Source: Novosphingobium mathurense
GTDB taxonomy: Bacteria > Pseudomonadota > Alphaproteobacteria > Sphingomonadales > Sphingomonadaceae
NCBI RefSeq assembly: GCF_900168325.1
Contig: NZ_FVZE01000005.1
Coordinates: forward strand, 62,001-126,000
Direction of reading: 5' to 3'
Length of the DNA: 64,000 nucleotides
In this document: positions 1 to 8,835 of the stretch, piece after piece
How the letters are laid out: every line of letters starts with the position of its first letter
How positions within the stretch are numbered: position 1 is the first letter of the stretch
The notes under the pieces: generated by a model
Database searches by the model: none
What the model was told of the DNA's origin: nothing
Seen by the model: the letters and a program-made list of their open reading frames with translations, nothing else
Translations under genes and position numbers: made by a program

Positions 1-799
1 GCAGGCGCAGGAAGCTGCGGCCCTCGCGCCGCGTGACGTAGGCGAGTTGGGTGCCATCGGGTGAGATGTGCGGGGCGAAGAACGTCTCTTCCCCGGTGCC
101 GCGTCCGCCCGATCCGGCGATCACTTCCACTTCCTTGCCGGTGGCAAGGTCACGGCGCAGGATCGTCCATTTTGTCGGCACGTCGAATTCAAGCCCGTCG
201 ATCCGGCGCGCATAGTAGAGATATCGCCCGTCGGGCGACGCCGCCGCGCCGAGCGTGGACCGCCAAGCCGAACGTGGCGCGTCCTTGGCCGGCTTGATCG
301 GTTCGAGCAGGCTGGCCGCGCCGGTCAGGGGAAATCGCCAGAACTCGTAGTTGTTGAGGTCGGGCCGGTAGCGGCTGGCATAGACTGTCCTGCCGTCGGC
401 GCTCCAGGTCGGCGAGGCCATCGCGGTATCGTCGTCGAAGGCGGAAATGCGCCGGGCCTGCGAGCCGTCAGCATGCGCGATCCAGATGTTTTCCGACCCG
501 CTGCGGTCACTGGTGAAGGCGATCCATCGCCCGTCGGGCGAGAAGGTGGGCTGCGTATCGAAGGCCAGGCCCTCGCTGATCTGCAGCGCTTTCCCGCCGC
601 TGGCAGGCATCGTGTAGAGATCGCCGAGCACGTCGAAAACCAGCGTGCCGCCATCGGGAGAAACCGTCACCGAGGACCATGTCGTGCGATCGGGATGGAG
701 CGTAAGCACCCGCTCGGGCTTCAGCGGAAGATCTGCCAGTGCCGCGCCGGGCAGGCCCAGCGCCGTGGCAAGCAGTGCGGCGGCGAGTGCTTTGCGCAT
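1..799 (-). CDS. Exported amidohydrolase with N-terminal TolB-like propeller (partial)
   Basis: The gene starts at 799 on the minus strand and runs off the left edge, so only about 266 N-terminal residues are visible. It opens with a signal peptide (MRKALAAALLATALGLPGAALA). Then come repeated WD40-like/TolB blades with the signatures VSPDGGTLVF, FSPDGRWIAFTSDRSG and SPDGTQLAYVTRREG. In this family such a propeller precedes a metal-dependent amidohydrolase domain, which would lie outside the window. The amidohydrolase part is therefore inferred from family architecture; a peptidase S9-like or plain TolB-propeller protein is the alternative. It is likely periplasmic. The next gene, 897-1505, lies on the same strand. 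Confidence 0.7.
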   Translation of the reverse strand, partial: MRKALAAALLATALGLPGAALADLPLKPERVLTLHPDRTTWSSVTVSPDGGTLVFDVLGDLYTMPASGGKALQISEGLAFDTQPTFSPDGRWIAFTSDRSGSENIWIAHADGSQARRISAFDDDTAMASPTWSADGRTVYASRYRPDLNNYEFWRFPLTGAASLLEPIKPAKDAPRSAWRSTLGAAASPDGRYLYYARRIDGLEFDVPTKWTILRRDLATGKEVEVIAGSGGRGTGEETFFAPHISPDGTQLAYVTRREGRSFLRL

Positions 800-896
800 C
801 ATGTCCCCGTGTGCTGGCGGCCCGTCAGGCCGCTGCGGTGTTGCATCGGTATGGCCGCCGGTCCGGTGTCATGGCAATGGGCGAGGTCGAACGCCC

Positions 897-1505
897 TCAC
901 TTGCGCCGGTCCCGGTTGAACGCCTCCATCCACTCCCGCAGATCGGCGTCCGGGTGGCTGGCAAGGATGGCCTCCAGCACGTCCGGGCTTTCGTCCTGCC
1001 CCAGCTTGAACGTGGCATCGAGCGCGGTGACGCGCGCCTCGAAGCCGATGATCATGCCGAGCATGCCGGTATAGCGCTCTTCCAGTTCGGCAACGTTCCA
1101 GGGCTGCTCGCGCCCTTGCTCGCAGGTGGAGACAAGGCGCGCGACGGCCTGCGCGGTCAGCGTCTCGTCGATGTGCACATCGGCTTCGATGCGCGCTTGC
1201 GCGTAGTTCCACGTCGGCCCCCACTTGCGGCGACCGGCATGTTCGGCCGAGACATAGCCTTGGGGACCGGTGAACAGGAACTGGGCCTTGCCCTCGCGTT
1301 CGAACAGTGCGTGCAGAGGATTGCGGCGCGACATGTGGCCGACAAGGCCGGTGAGCGCGCCGTCTTCGCCATATGTCCCCAGCATCGGCAGCAGGCTGGC
1401 CGATGCCGCGGGCGCACCCGGGCAAAGCACCCAGGCGAGCGGATATTCGGCGATCAGCCGCCGCACGTCCTCATGGCTGTAATGGTCGAATGCCGGGTTC
1501 AGCAT
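897..1505 (-). CDS. PaiB-family FMN-binding protein
   Basis: 202 residues, close to the usual length of the PaiB/FMN-binding split-barrel family (about 200-210). I chose the ATG at 1505 (MLNPAFDHYSHEDVRRLI) because the family begins with this M-x-P-x-x-F motif. The stretch of open frame upstream to 1745 is low-complexity Arg-rich and overlaps the divergent regulator. Internal family marks include HMSRRNPLHALF near residue 60 and the conserved VSAEHAGRRKWGPTWNYA block near residue 85. PaiB proteins were first described as negative regulators of sporulation and protease genes in Bacillus; their biochemical role is an FMN or heme binding split barrel. The gene is divergent from the MocR regulator, which often controls its neighbour. 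Confidence 0.8.
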   Translation of the reverse strand: MLNPAFDHYSHEDVRRLIAEYPLAWVLCPGAPAASASLLPMLGTYGEDGALTGLVGHMSRRNPLHALFEREGKAQFLFTGPQGYVSAEHAGRRKWGPTWNYAQARIEADVHIDETLTAQAVARLVSTCEQGREQPWNVAELEERYTGMLGMIIGFEARVTALDATFKLGQDESPDVLEAILASHPDADLREWMEAFNRDRRK

Positions 1506-1613
1506 GGGCCTGCGATCCGTTTCATGCCGTCCTGTCTTGCGCGCGCGGTCCAGTCTGCGCCCATTGTCTTGCCCCTGTCGTCGTGCCCGAGTGTCCTTGA
1601 TCATCGTCGGACT

Positions 1614-1655
1614 GGTCCAGCACAAGTGCCAATACTGAATATCTCTATGGTCCAA
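1614..1655. promoter_or_regulatory. Direct repeat TGGTCCA in divergent promoter, candidate MocR operator
   Basis: TGGTCCAGC at 1614-1622 and TGGTCCAAC at 1649-1657 are direct repeats 35 bp apart, start to start. They lie between the PaiB-like gene and the MocR regulator. MocR proteins such as GabR are known to bind spaced direct repeats. The assignment is inference. Confidence 0.45.
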
Positions 1656-1722
1656 CGCGCTGGGGCCTGTTAGGCAGGCGGCGTGGAGGGCGCGTGAACG
1701 ACGCCCACGGGAGACTGAAAAT

Positions 1723-3186
1723 ATGCTGCGGCCCTGGCAGGTCACCTTGAGTGAACGGATCGATCCCGAACGCGGGACGCCGATCTACATGCAGATCATC
1801 CACGCCCTGATCCGGGATATCGAGACCGGGCGCCTGACCTCCGGCACGTTCCTGCCCAGCAGCCGCGAACTGGCCGGCGCGCTGGGCGTCAACCGCAAGA
1901 CCGTGGTCCTCGCCTACGAGGACCTCATCGCGCAAGGCTGGCTCTCGACCGAGGGGACCCGCGGCACCATGGTCTCGCGCTCGCTGCCCAGCAGCCCGTC
2001 GCCGCAGGCGAGCGCCGAACCGGGCATGAAGCTCGACCAGATCCACTACCGCTTCGCCGAGCCGCCCGAGCGCGCACTGGCCCTGCCCGGCGGCAAGGGG
2101 ATCAAGCTCGACGAAGGCGCGCCGGACGGGCGGCTGTTTCCCGCCGACCAGCTCGCCCGAGCCTATCGTTCGGCGATCAGCCGGGCCTCGCGCGCGAACC
2201 GCCTGCAATACCGCGATCCGCGCGGATCGGAGGGTCTGCGCGAACAGGTGGCCGAAATGCTGCGCAGCCAGCGCGGCCTGCCGGTCTCGATGGAGAACGT
2301 CTGCATTACCCGCGGCAGCCAGAACGGCCTGTTTCTTGCGCTGCAGGTCCTGATCGAGCCGGGCGACACGGTGATCGTCGAGGAACTGACCTACGAACCC
2401 GCGGTCGCGGCGATCCGGGCGCTGGGTGGCAAGGTCATCCCGGTCGGTCTCGACGAGGAAGGCATCGACGTCGCCGAAGTGGAGGAGTGCTGCCGCCGCC
2501 ACGCGGTGCGCGCGATTTTCCTGACGCCGCACCACCAGTTCCCGACGACGGTCGCCCTGCGGCCCGAGCGACGCCTGCAGATCCTCGATCTTGCCCGCCA
2601 GTTCGGCGTGGCGATCATCGAGGACGACTACGATCACGAATTCCACTTCCAGTCGCAGCCGCTGTTGCCGATGGCAGGCTATGCCCCGGGCCAGGTGATC
2701 TACCTCGGATCGATGTCCAAGCTGCTTCTGCCTGCCCTGCGCATCGGCTACATGGCCGCGCCGAAAAAGGTCATCGATGCCATCGCCCACCGTGTTTCGC
2801 TGACCGACGGCATGGGCAATACGGTGACGGAGGATGCCGCCGCTGAGTTGATCCGCAGCGGCGAGGTGCGGCGCCATGCCCGCAAGGCCTGGCGGGTCTA
2901 TTCCGAGCGGCGCGAGTCCTTTGCCCGGCTGCTGCACGAGCATCTGGGCGAACATTGCCAGTTCGCGGTTCCGGATGGCGGTCTGGCCTTCTGGTTGCGC
3001 TTTTCCGGCGATCTCGACCCGATCGAGGTTCGGGCGCGGGAGCAGGGGCTGCGCTTTGCCAGCCACCGCTCGTTCATGGCTCGCGAAACGGCGGCCAAGG
3101 GCATGCGCCTCGGCTTTGCCAGTCTCAACGAAGCGGAAGCCGAACGCGCGATCGCAGCTCTCGCGACGGCCACCAAGGCGGGTTGA
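1723..3186 (+). CDS. MocR-type transcriptional regulator (GntR HTH plus aminotransferase-like domain)
   Basis: 487 residues with the two-domain MocR architecture. Residues 15-85 form a GntR winged helix (PIYMQIIHALIRDIETGRL, then LPSSRELAGALGVNRKTVV). From about residue 115 follows a fold-type I aminotransferase-like domain. The PLP-binding lysine is present at about K333 in GSMSKLLLPALRIGY, and the PLP aspartate region reads IIEDDYDHEF. Members bind PLP as a ligand and control nearby vitamin B6, GABA, taurine or amine genes. The start at 1723 gives the full HTH. The gene is divergent from the PaiB-like gene with direct repeats between them, so that gene is the likely target. The effector is unknown. 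Confidence 0.9.
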   Translation: MLRPWQVTLSERIDPERGTPIYMQIIHALIRDIETGRLTSGTFLPSSRELAGALGVNRKTVVLAYEDLIAQGWLSTEGTRGTMVSRSLPSSPSPQASAEPGMKLDQIHYRFAEPPERALALPGGKGIKLDEGAPDGRLFPADQLARAYRSAISRASRANRLQYRDPRGSEGLREQVAEMLRSQRGLPVSMENVCITRGSQNGLFLALQVLIEPGDTVIVEELTYEPAVAAIRALGGKVIPVGLDEEGIDVAEVEECCRRHAVRAIFLTPHHQFPTTVALRPERRLQILDLARQFGVAIIEDDYDHEFHFQSQPLLPMAGYAPGQVIYLGSMSKLLLPALRIGYMAAPKKVIDAIAHRVSLTDGMGNTVTEDAAAELIRSGEVRRHARKAWRVYSERRESFARLLHEHLGEHCQFAVPDGGLAFWLRFSGDLDPIEVRAREQGLRFASHRSFMARETAAKGMRLGFASLNEAEAERAIAALATATKAG

Positions 3187-3620
3187 GCGGCCGGGGCTGT
3201 AACGCGCGCACCGCTCGTCATCCCGGCCTCGATCCGGAGGCCCGCTTGCTTGCGCAGGAGCGAGAGTGGCGCGGATTATCCTCGATTTCGCGCGATCGAA
3301 TTGGCCCCATCGTTTTTTTCGATCTGGACGTTTTGGACACCATTTCGGGCGCTAATTGCGGCACATTGGCAAAGAGCCCGACGGGTACGCATTGATCAGG
3401 AGACTCGGCCGCCGCAGATCTTTCTCCCGTTGGGATCTGTGGCGGCCGAGCGGTATGTTTGCGCCAGGGCGGTTCGCTTCCGGTCCTTTCATCCTGTCGC
3501 GGTCATTCCCGCTCAGCACTAACGGCTGCGGCTTCCACGGCTAGGCAGCCGGTTCGGCATCTCGAATATCGCGAAGTCATGTTATGTTGCCTGTGCGGTG
3601 CGGCCCGGGCGGCAAGGCAC
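3187..3620. other. Intergenic region with REP-like palindrome, no convincing gene
   Basis: No coding signal is evident in this stretch. At about 3214-3245 the sequence cgtcatcccggcctcgat followed by ccggaggc resembles the short palindromic intergenic repeats scattered in alphaproteobacterial genomes. A long hairpin at 3404-3450 is listed separately. The region runs into a decayed amidohydrolase tail from about 3621. Confidence 0.45.
3404..3450. repeat. Long inverted repeat (17-bp stem, 13-nt loop)
   Basis: ctcggccgccgcagatc (3404-3420) is followed by 13 nt and then gatctgtggcggccgag (3434-3450). The arms are complementary over 17 positions with one mismatch, which would be a G-U pair in RNA. 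No T-tract follows, so a simple intrinsic terminator is not clear. It could be a terminator, a regulator site or a repeat-element end. Confidence 0.6.
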
Positions 3621-3767
3621 GAAGCCCACACGGGAATCCTTGCTTCGGGCCGATTTGCCGATTTTGTCGTTTGGGATCGAGACCTTACGCGGATCGATCC
3701 GGAAGCGTTGGACAAGGCGCGGGTCGTGGAGACCCGGTTGGGAGGGAAGAAAGTCCACGGCCGATCC
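3621..3767 (+). pseudogene. Remnant of an amidohydrolase C-terminus
   Basis: Translation of this stretch gives ILASGRFADFVVWDRD and then PEALDKARVVETRLGGKKV. This is the typical C-terminal end of YtcJ-like amidohydrolases (G-x-L-x-x-G-K-x-A-D-F-V-V-L-D-R-D ... VxETxVGGKxV). Nothing upstream encodes the rest of such an enzyme, and no start or ribosome site is apparent. The fragment is in frame with the downstream TonB receptor and no stop separates them, but the receptor has its own start at 3909. I read it as a deletion remnant, about 49 residues long. Confidence 0.65.
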
Positions 3768-3908
3768 CTTGGTCCCCTGAACTCACAAAACTTGGATGTT
3801 TTGCTGGACTATGGGCGGGGGGATTGTGGCGAAGTGGCGGCCCGCAGGGAGGACCGCCCGACACGAGCAGATCGCAAGAGCGAAGATCGTTTGCCAGTGG
3901 GGGTTAAC

Positions 3909-6068
3909 ATGAAGAATGATTTTGAGGTCACTCGCACCAGTGTTTCCGCGGCGCTCCGGCAGCGCGGCAGCCTGACCGTCCTCGCCGCCGCGCTTTGCGC
4001 CATCGCCAGCCCGGCCGCCGCCCAGGACTCCAGGGAAATCGTCGTTACCGCACAGCGGGTCAACGCCACCCACGTCGAGAATGGCGGTTCGGCGGGCGTG
4101 CTGGGCAACAAGGCGGCCGAAGACCTGCCTTTCAACGTGCGCAGCTTCGATGAAACGCTGATCCTCAACCAGCAGCCCAAGTCGCTTGGCGAAGTGCTCG
4201 AGAACGACCCGACCGTGCGCACGACCTACGGGTTCGGCAATGCGGCGGAAAGTTTCGTCATCCGCGGCTTCGAGCTGTTCGGCGACGACGTCGGCCTCAA
4301 TGGCCTCTACGGCATCACCCCGCGCCAGCTGATTGCGCCGGAACTGTTCGAGAGCGTCCAGGTGCTCAATGGCTCCTCGGCCTTCCTCAACGGCGCAGCC
4401 CCGGGCGGTTCGGGCCTTGGCGGCAGCGTCAACCTGCTGCTCAAGCGCGCCGGCGACGCGCCGCTCAACCGCGTGACCGCGGGCTATACTTCGGACTCGC
4501 ACTTCGGCGGCAGCTTCGACGTATCGCGCCGCTTCGGCGATTTCGGCGTGCGCGTGAACGGCAACTACCAGGACGGCCAGCTTGGCATCGACCGCGAGGA
4601 TCGCATGTCGGGCGTGCTGGGTGCCGGCTTCGACTGGTCCAACGGCCCGGTCCGCGTTTCGCTCGATCTCGGCTACCAGAAGGTACGGGTCGACGATCTG
4701 CGCCCCAAGGTGACGATCTTCACCGCGACCATCCCGCGGGTGCCCAAGGCCGGCGCGAACTACGCGCAGAAGTACACCTACAGCAAGCTGCGCGACATCT
4801 TCGGCGTCTTCAACTTCGAGTACGACTTTGCCGAGAATGCGACGCTCTGGGCCAAGGCCGGCGCGCGCGACGGCAGTGAGGACGGCATCTACGGCGGCTT
4901 CAACCTGTTCGATGCGACCACCGGCGACGGATCGGGCAATGCCCTTTACGTGCCGCGTACCGACAACAACGAAGCGGCCGAAGCCGGTGCCCGCGTGAAG
5001 GTGGGCAGCGCGGTCACGCACGAGATCGTCGTGGGCGGCAATGCCAGCTGGCAGGTCAACCGCAATGCCTTCGACTTCCTCTACGGTGACGGTTTCGCGG
5101 GCTTCCCGACCAATCTCTACGATACGCCGCAGCTCGATCCGCTGAGTTCCTCGTTGGTCGGCGGCGACCTCGACGACCCCTATCCGATCTCGCGCACGCG
5201 GCTGTGGTCGGCATTTGCTTCCGATACCGTCGGCTTCCTTGACGATCGCATTCTCGTGACCGGCGGCCTTCGCCTGCAGACGCTCAACATCAAGTCCTAC
5301 GGCTACTATGACGGCGGTGTGCTGGGTTCGACCTATGATGCCGATGAAGTGACGCCCGTCGTCGGCGTGGTCGTCAAGCCGGTCGAGGGGCTCTCGCTCT
5401 ATGCCAACCGGATCGAGGCGCTGCAGCAGGGGCCGACGGCAGGCTTCGGTGCGGCCAACTTCGGCGAGGTCTTCCCGCCCTACGTCTCGACCCAGTACGA
5501 GTTCGGCGGCAAGGGCAAGATCGGCCCGATGTTCGTGAGCCTCGCCTTCTACCAGATCAAGAAGCCCAACGGTTTCATCGATAACGATACGCTGGTCTTC
5601 GCGGTCAACGGCGAGCAGCGCAACCGCGGTATGGAAATTACGCTCAATGGCGAGATTGCGCATGGCCTGCGCCTGATCTCGGGTCTCGCGGTCAACGACG
5701 CCAAGCTGACCAAGACCGGCGATGCGACCGAGGGCAACGACGCCAAGGGCGTGCCGGACTGGACCGCCAATGCGAACATCGAGTGGGATACCCCGATGAT
5801 CGAGGGCCTGACCCTGACCGGGCGCGTGATCTACACCGGCAAGCAGTGGGTCGACGCGGCCAACACGCTGCGCCTGCCGGACTGGGCCGTGTTCAACCTC
5901 GGCGCGCGCTACGTGCTCGCCGCTGGCGACGTGCCCGTCACGCTGCGCTTCAACGTCGATAACGTCGCCAACAAGCGGTACTGGGCCTCCGCCTACGACG
6001 CCTTCTCCTCGGCCCTGCTGCAAGGCCAGCCGCGGACCTTCAAGGCTTCGATCTCGGCTGACTTCTGA
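3909..6068 (+). CDS. TonB-dependent siderophore receptor
   Basis: 719 residues from ATG 3909, where a signal peptide follows (residues about 20-40, LTVLAAALCAIASPAAAQ). The open frame continues upstream to 3459 but covers only the amidohydrolase remnant, so the longer start is rejected. Plug-domain marks are REIVVTAQRV, LPFNVRSFDETLI, LGEVLENDPTVRTTYG, ESFVIRGFEL and APGGSGLGGSVNLLLKRA. The C-terminus ends in aromatic F (TFKASISADF), as outer-membrane barrels do. Such receptors import ferric siderophores using TonB-ExbBD energy. The length is usual. The ligand is not deducible. A 13-bp hairpin follows the stop, and an esterase gene lies downstream, possibly for ferri-siderophore or other ester hydrolysis. 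Confidence 0.9.
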   Translation: MKNDFEVTRTSVSAALRQRGSLTVLAAALCAIASPAAAQDSREIVVTAQRVNATHVENGGSAGVLGNKAAEDLPFNVRSFDETLILNQQPKSLGEVLENDPTVRTTYGFGNAAESFVIRGFELFGDDVGLNGLYGITPRQLIAPELFESVQVLNGSSAFLNGAAPGGSGLGGSVNLLLKRAGDAPLNRVTAGYTSDSHFGGSFDVSRRFGDFGVRVNGNYQDGQLGIDREDRMSGVLGAGFDWSNGPVRVSLDLGYQKVRVDDLRPKVTIFTATIPRVPKAGANYAQKYTYSKLRDIFGVFNFEYDFAENATLWAKAGARDGSEDGIYGGFNLFDATTGDGSGNALYVPRTDNNEAAEAGARVKVGSAVTHEIVVGGNASWQVNRNAFDFLYGDGFAGFPTNLYDTPQLDPLSSSLVGGDLDDPYPISRTRLWSAFASDTVGFLDDRILVTGGLRLQTLNIKSYGYYDGGVLGSTYDADEVTPVVGVVVKPVEGLSLYANRIEALQQGPTAGFGAANFGEVFPPYVSTQYEFGGKGKIGPMFVSLAFYQIKKPNGFIDNDTLVFAVNGEQRNRGMEITLNGEIAHGLRLISGLAVNDAKLTKTGDATEGNDAKGVPDWTANANIEWDTPMIEGLTLTGRVIYTGKQWVDAANTLRLPDWAVFNLGARYVLAAGDVPVTLRFNVDNVANKRYWASAYDAFSSALLQGQPRTFKASISADF

Positions 6069-6083
6069 CGAAGCCAGCCAAGA

Positions 6084-6125
6084 CTGCGGCCCGGCGCCTT
6101 TCCTCTCCCTCCCGCCGGGCCGCAG
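6084..6125 (+). terminator. Hairpin after TonB receptor, likely terminator
   Basis: ctgcggcccggcg (6084-6096) and cgccgggccgcag (6113-6125) form a perfect 13-bp stem with a 16-nt loop just after the receptor stop codon. There is only a weak T-rich tail (tccctt). Confidence 0.55.
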
Positions 6126-6185
6126 ATCCCTTCCGATACGAGAGGGCGAGCGCCGGATGCTCCGGCCGTGCTCCAAGAGAAGTTC

Positions 6186-7139
6186 ATGTTCGAAAACGAC
6201 GACGTCGATCCGCAGATCCGGGATTTCCTGAACCGCATGTTCGCGTCCTCGGCCGCGCTCGGTTCGCGGCCCGGGCTGTCCGCGCCGGAACGGCGTGCGA
6301 TTGCCGAGCGTCAGCGCGAGCCATGGGTGCGGGGCGGCCCTGCGATGCATGCCAGCGAAGAGCTGCGCGTCGGACCGTCCCAGGTCCGCGTCCGGATCCA
6401 CCGACCGGTGGCGGAAGCGGACCTGCCGGTGCTCGTCTATCTCCACGGCGGCGGCTGGACCCTGTTCAGCATCGATACGCATGACCGCCTGATGCGCGAA
6501 TATGCGGCGCGCTCCGGGTGCGCCGTTCTCGGTATCGATTATGCGCTGGCGCCCGAACACCGCTTCCCCCGCGCGCTGGATGACATTGCGCAAGTGTTGG
6601 ACTGGCTGGCCGCGAACGGTGCCGATCACGGGCTCGATCCGGCGCGCTTTGCCCTTGGCGGTGACAGTGCGGGCGCCAATCTCTCGGTTGCCGCGGCCAT
6701 CGACCGGCGCGATGCCGGGGCCGCAATGCCCTGCGGACTGCTCCTGAATTACGGGGCCTTCGACGGCGAATGGCGCGCCAGCTACGGGCGTTACGGCGAC
6801 GGCGATCGCTATATGCTGACCGGGCCCGAGATGGACGAGTTCTGGGAAAGCTACCTTGGCGCCGATGCGCTCACGCCCGACAGGATGGATCCGCGCGCCC
6901 GCGTTTTCCATGCAGAATTGCACGATTTGCCGCCGAGCTGGCTGTGCGTCGCGCGCTGCGACATTCTCCTCGACGAGAACGTGCTGATGGCCGAACGCCT
7001 GACCGCGGCGGGCGTCGAGACGCACCTGAAGATCTACGACGGTGCCACGCACAGCTTCCTGGAGGCGGTGGCGATTTCCTCTATTGCCGAGCAGGCTCTT
7101 GCCGAAGCCTCTCAGTGGCTTGCCTCGGTTCTGGATTAA
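6186..7139 (+). CDS. Alpha/beta hydrolase, hormone-sensitive-lipase family esterase
   Basis: About 317 residues. The HSL-family oxyanion motif HGGGW is at residues 87-91 and the nucleophile elbow GDSAG has Ser at about 161. The Asp and His of the triad are expected in DILLDENVLMAERL and in the C-terminal DGATHSFLE. The protein is expected to be a cytoplasmic carboxylesterase acting on short acyl esters; no signal peptide is seen. I prefer ATG 6186 because an AGAGAAG sequence lies just upstream. An in-frame GTG at 6168 would add six residues. It follows the TonB receptor, and a role in ligand processing is possible but unproven. Confidence 0.85.
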   Translation: MFENDDVDPQIRDFLNRMFASSAALGSRPGLSAPERRAIAERQREPWVRGGPAMHASEELRVGPSQVRVRIHRPVAEADLPVLVYLHGGGWTLFSIDTHDRLMREYAARSGCAVLGIDYALAPEHRFPRALDDIAQVLDWLAANGADHGLDPARFALGGDSAGANLSVAAAIDRRDAGAAMPCGLLLNYGAFDGEWRASYGRYGDGDRYMLTGPEMDEFWESYLGADALTPDRMDPRARVFHAELHDLPPSWLCVARCDILLDENVLMAERLTAAGVETHLKIYDGATHSFLEAVAISSIAEQALAEASQWLASVLD

Positions 7140-7200
7140 AATCCTGCGAGCAGGTCGCAAGGCCATGGCATGCGGACGCTATCCCGTATAAGGCGTCGCC

Positions 7201-8835
7201 ATGCTTCGCCTATCCGACCTGGCACTCCCTCTCGATCACAGTTCCGCCGAGCTCGAGCAGGCCGTCATCGACCGCCTTGGCATCGAACCGGCCGATCTTG
7301 AGCGCATGACCATCGTGCGCCGGGGCAACGATGCCCGCCGCAAGGCCGCGATCAAGCTGGTCTATTCGCTCGATGTCGTCCTGCGCAACGAGGCCGAGGT
7401 ACTGGCCCGCTTCGCCGATGACCAGCACGTGCGCCCGACGCCGGACACGTCCTACAAGTTCGTGACCCATGCGCCTGCGAACTACGACGGTCCGCGGCCG
7501 GTCGTGATCGGCGCCGGCCCATGCGGGTTGCTGGCCGGGCTGGTGCTGGCGCAGATGGGCTTCAAGCCGATCATCGTCGAACGCGGCAAGGCTGTGCGCG
7601 AACGGACCAAGGACACCTGGGGCCTGTGGCGCCGCTCGGTGCTGAACCCGGAAAGCAACGTGCAGTTCGGCGAAGGCGGTGCGGGGACCTTCTCGGACGG
7701 CAAGCTCTACAGCCGCATCAAGGACCAGCGCCATCTTGGCCGCAAGGTTCTGTCCGAATTCGTCAAGGCGGGTGCGCCGGACGACATTCTTACCGAGGCG
7801 CATCCCCATATCGGCACCTTCCGCCTGGTGACGATGGTCATGTCGATGCGCGAGACGATCGAGAAGCTGGGCGGGGAATATCGCTTCCAGACCCGGGTCG
7901 AGGACTTCGAGATCGAACGGGACGCCGACGGCGAACGTCGCCTTGTTGGCCTGCATCTGTCGACCGGCGAATACCTTCCCGCGCGTCATGTGATCATGGC
8001 CGTCGGCCATTCCGCGCGCGATACCTTCTACAAGCTGCATGAGCGCGGCGTGCATGTCGAGGCGAAGCCCTTCGCCATCGGCGTGCGCATCGAGCATCCC
8101 CAAGGCTGGATCGATACCGCGCGCTACGGACCGAGTGCGGGCAACAAGATCCTGGGTGCAGCGGCCTATTCGATCTCGCACAAGTGTTCGAACGGGCGCG
8201 TGGTCTATTCGTTCTGCATGTGCCCGGGCGGGCGCGTCGTGGCCGCCACGTCCGAGGAAGGCCGCGTCGTCACCAACGGCATGAGCCAGTACTCGCGTGC
8301 CGAGTTCAACGCCAATTCCGGCATCGTCGTCGATATCAACCCGGAGCGCGACTATCCCGGCGATCCGCTGGCGGGCATCGCCTTCCAGCGCAAGTTCGAG
8401 GAACTGGCGTTCAAGGCGGGCGGCTCCAACTACAAGGCACCAGGCCAGAAACTGGGCGACTTCCTCGCCGGACGGTCCTCGACCGAATTCGGAGTCGTCA
8501 CGCCCAGCTATCAGCCTGGCGTGCACCTGACCGACCTCAGCGAGTGTCTGCCCGACTATGTGATCGAATCCATTCGCGAGGCGCTGCCCGTGTTCGGTCG
8601 GCAGGTGCCGGGATACGATCATCCCGACGTCGTGATGACCGGCGTTGAAACGCGGACCTCCTCGCCGGTGCGGATTACCCGCGGACGCGACTACCAGAGC
8701 CTCAACACCCGCGGTCTCTACCCGGCAGGTGAAGGTGCCGGCTATGCGGGCGGCATCCTCAGCGCCGCGGTCGACGGCATTCGCGTGGCCGAGGCTCTGG
8801 CGCTCGAACTGGTGCCCGAGCCGGTTCCCGCGTGA
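7201..8835 (+). CDS. FAD-dependent dehydrogenase of the COG2509 type
   Basis: 544 residues. A small N-terminal domain of about 95 residues precedes a dinucleotide-binding motif, VIGAGPCGLLAGLVLAQMG, near residue 102, followed by ERG at the end of the Rossmann beta-2 strand. Further family marks are FGEGGAGTFSDGKLY and, near the C-terminus, GLYPAGEGAGYAGGILSAA, where the FAD pyrophosphate region closes. These are uncharacterised flavoproteins of wide distribution; the reaction is not known. The next gene, another FAD oxidoreductase, starts inside its stop codon, so the two are translationally coupled. Confidence 0.85.
   Translation: MLRLSDLALPLDHSSAELEQAVIDRLGIEPADLERMTIVRRGNDARRKAAIKLVYSLDVVLRNEAEVLARFADDQHVRPTPDTSYKFVTHAPANYDGPRPVVIGAGPCGLLAGLVLAQMGFKPIIVERGKAVRERTKDTWGLWRRSVLNPESNVQFGEGGAGTFSDGKLYSRIKDQRHLGRKVLSEFVKAGAPDDILTEAHPHIGTFRLVTMVMSMRETIEKLGGEYRFQTRVEDFEIERDADGERRLVGLHLSTGEYLPARHVIMAVGHSARDTFYKLHERGVHVEAKPFAIGVRIEHPQGWIDTARYGPSAGNKILGAAAYSISHKCSNGRVVYSFCMCPGGRVVAATSEEGRVVTNGMSQYSRAEFNANSGIVVDINPERDYPGDPLAGIAFQRKFEELAFKAGGSNYKAPGQKLGDFLAGRSSTEFGVVTPSYQPGVHLTDLSECLPDYVIESIREALPVFGRQVPGYDHPDVVMTGVETRTSSPVRITRGRDYQSLNTRGLYPAGEGAGYAGGILSAAVDGIRVAEALALELVPEPVPA

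Noticed and set aside
3459..3908. Longer TonB receptor start at 3459
   Set aside because: The added 150 residues hold an amidohydrolase tail and random sequence, while the signal peptide follows the ATG at 3909.
3783..7166. A 1127-codon open frame on the minus strand opposite the TonB receptor and esterase
   Set aside because: It is antisense to two clearly recognised genes, has low-complexity Arg/Ala/Gly-rich content and no family features. Long antisense frames are common in high-GC DNA.
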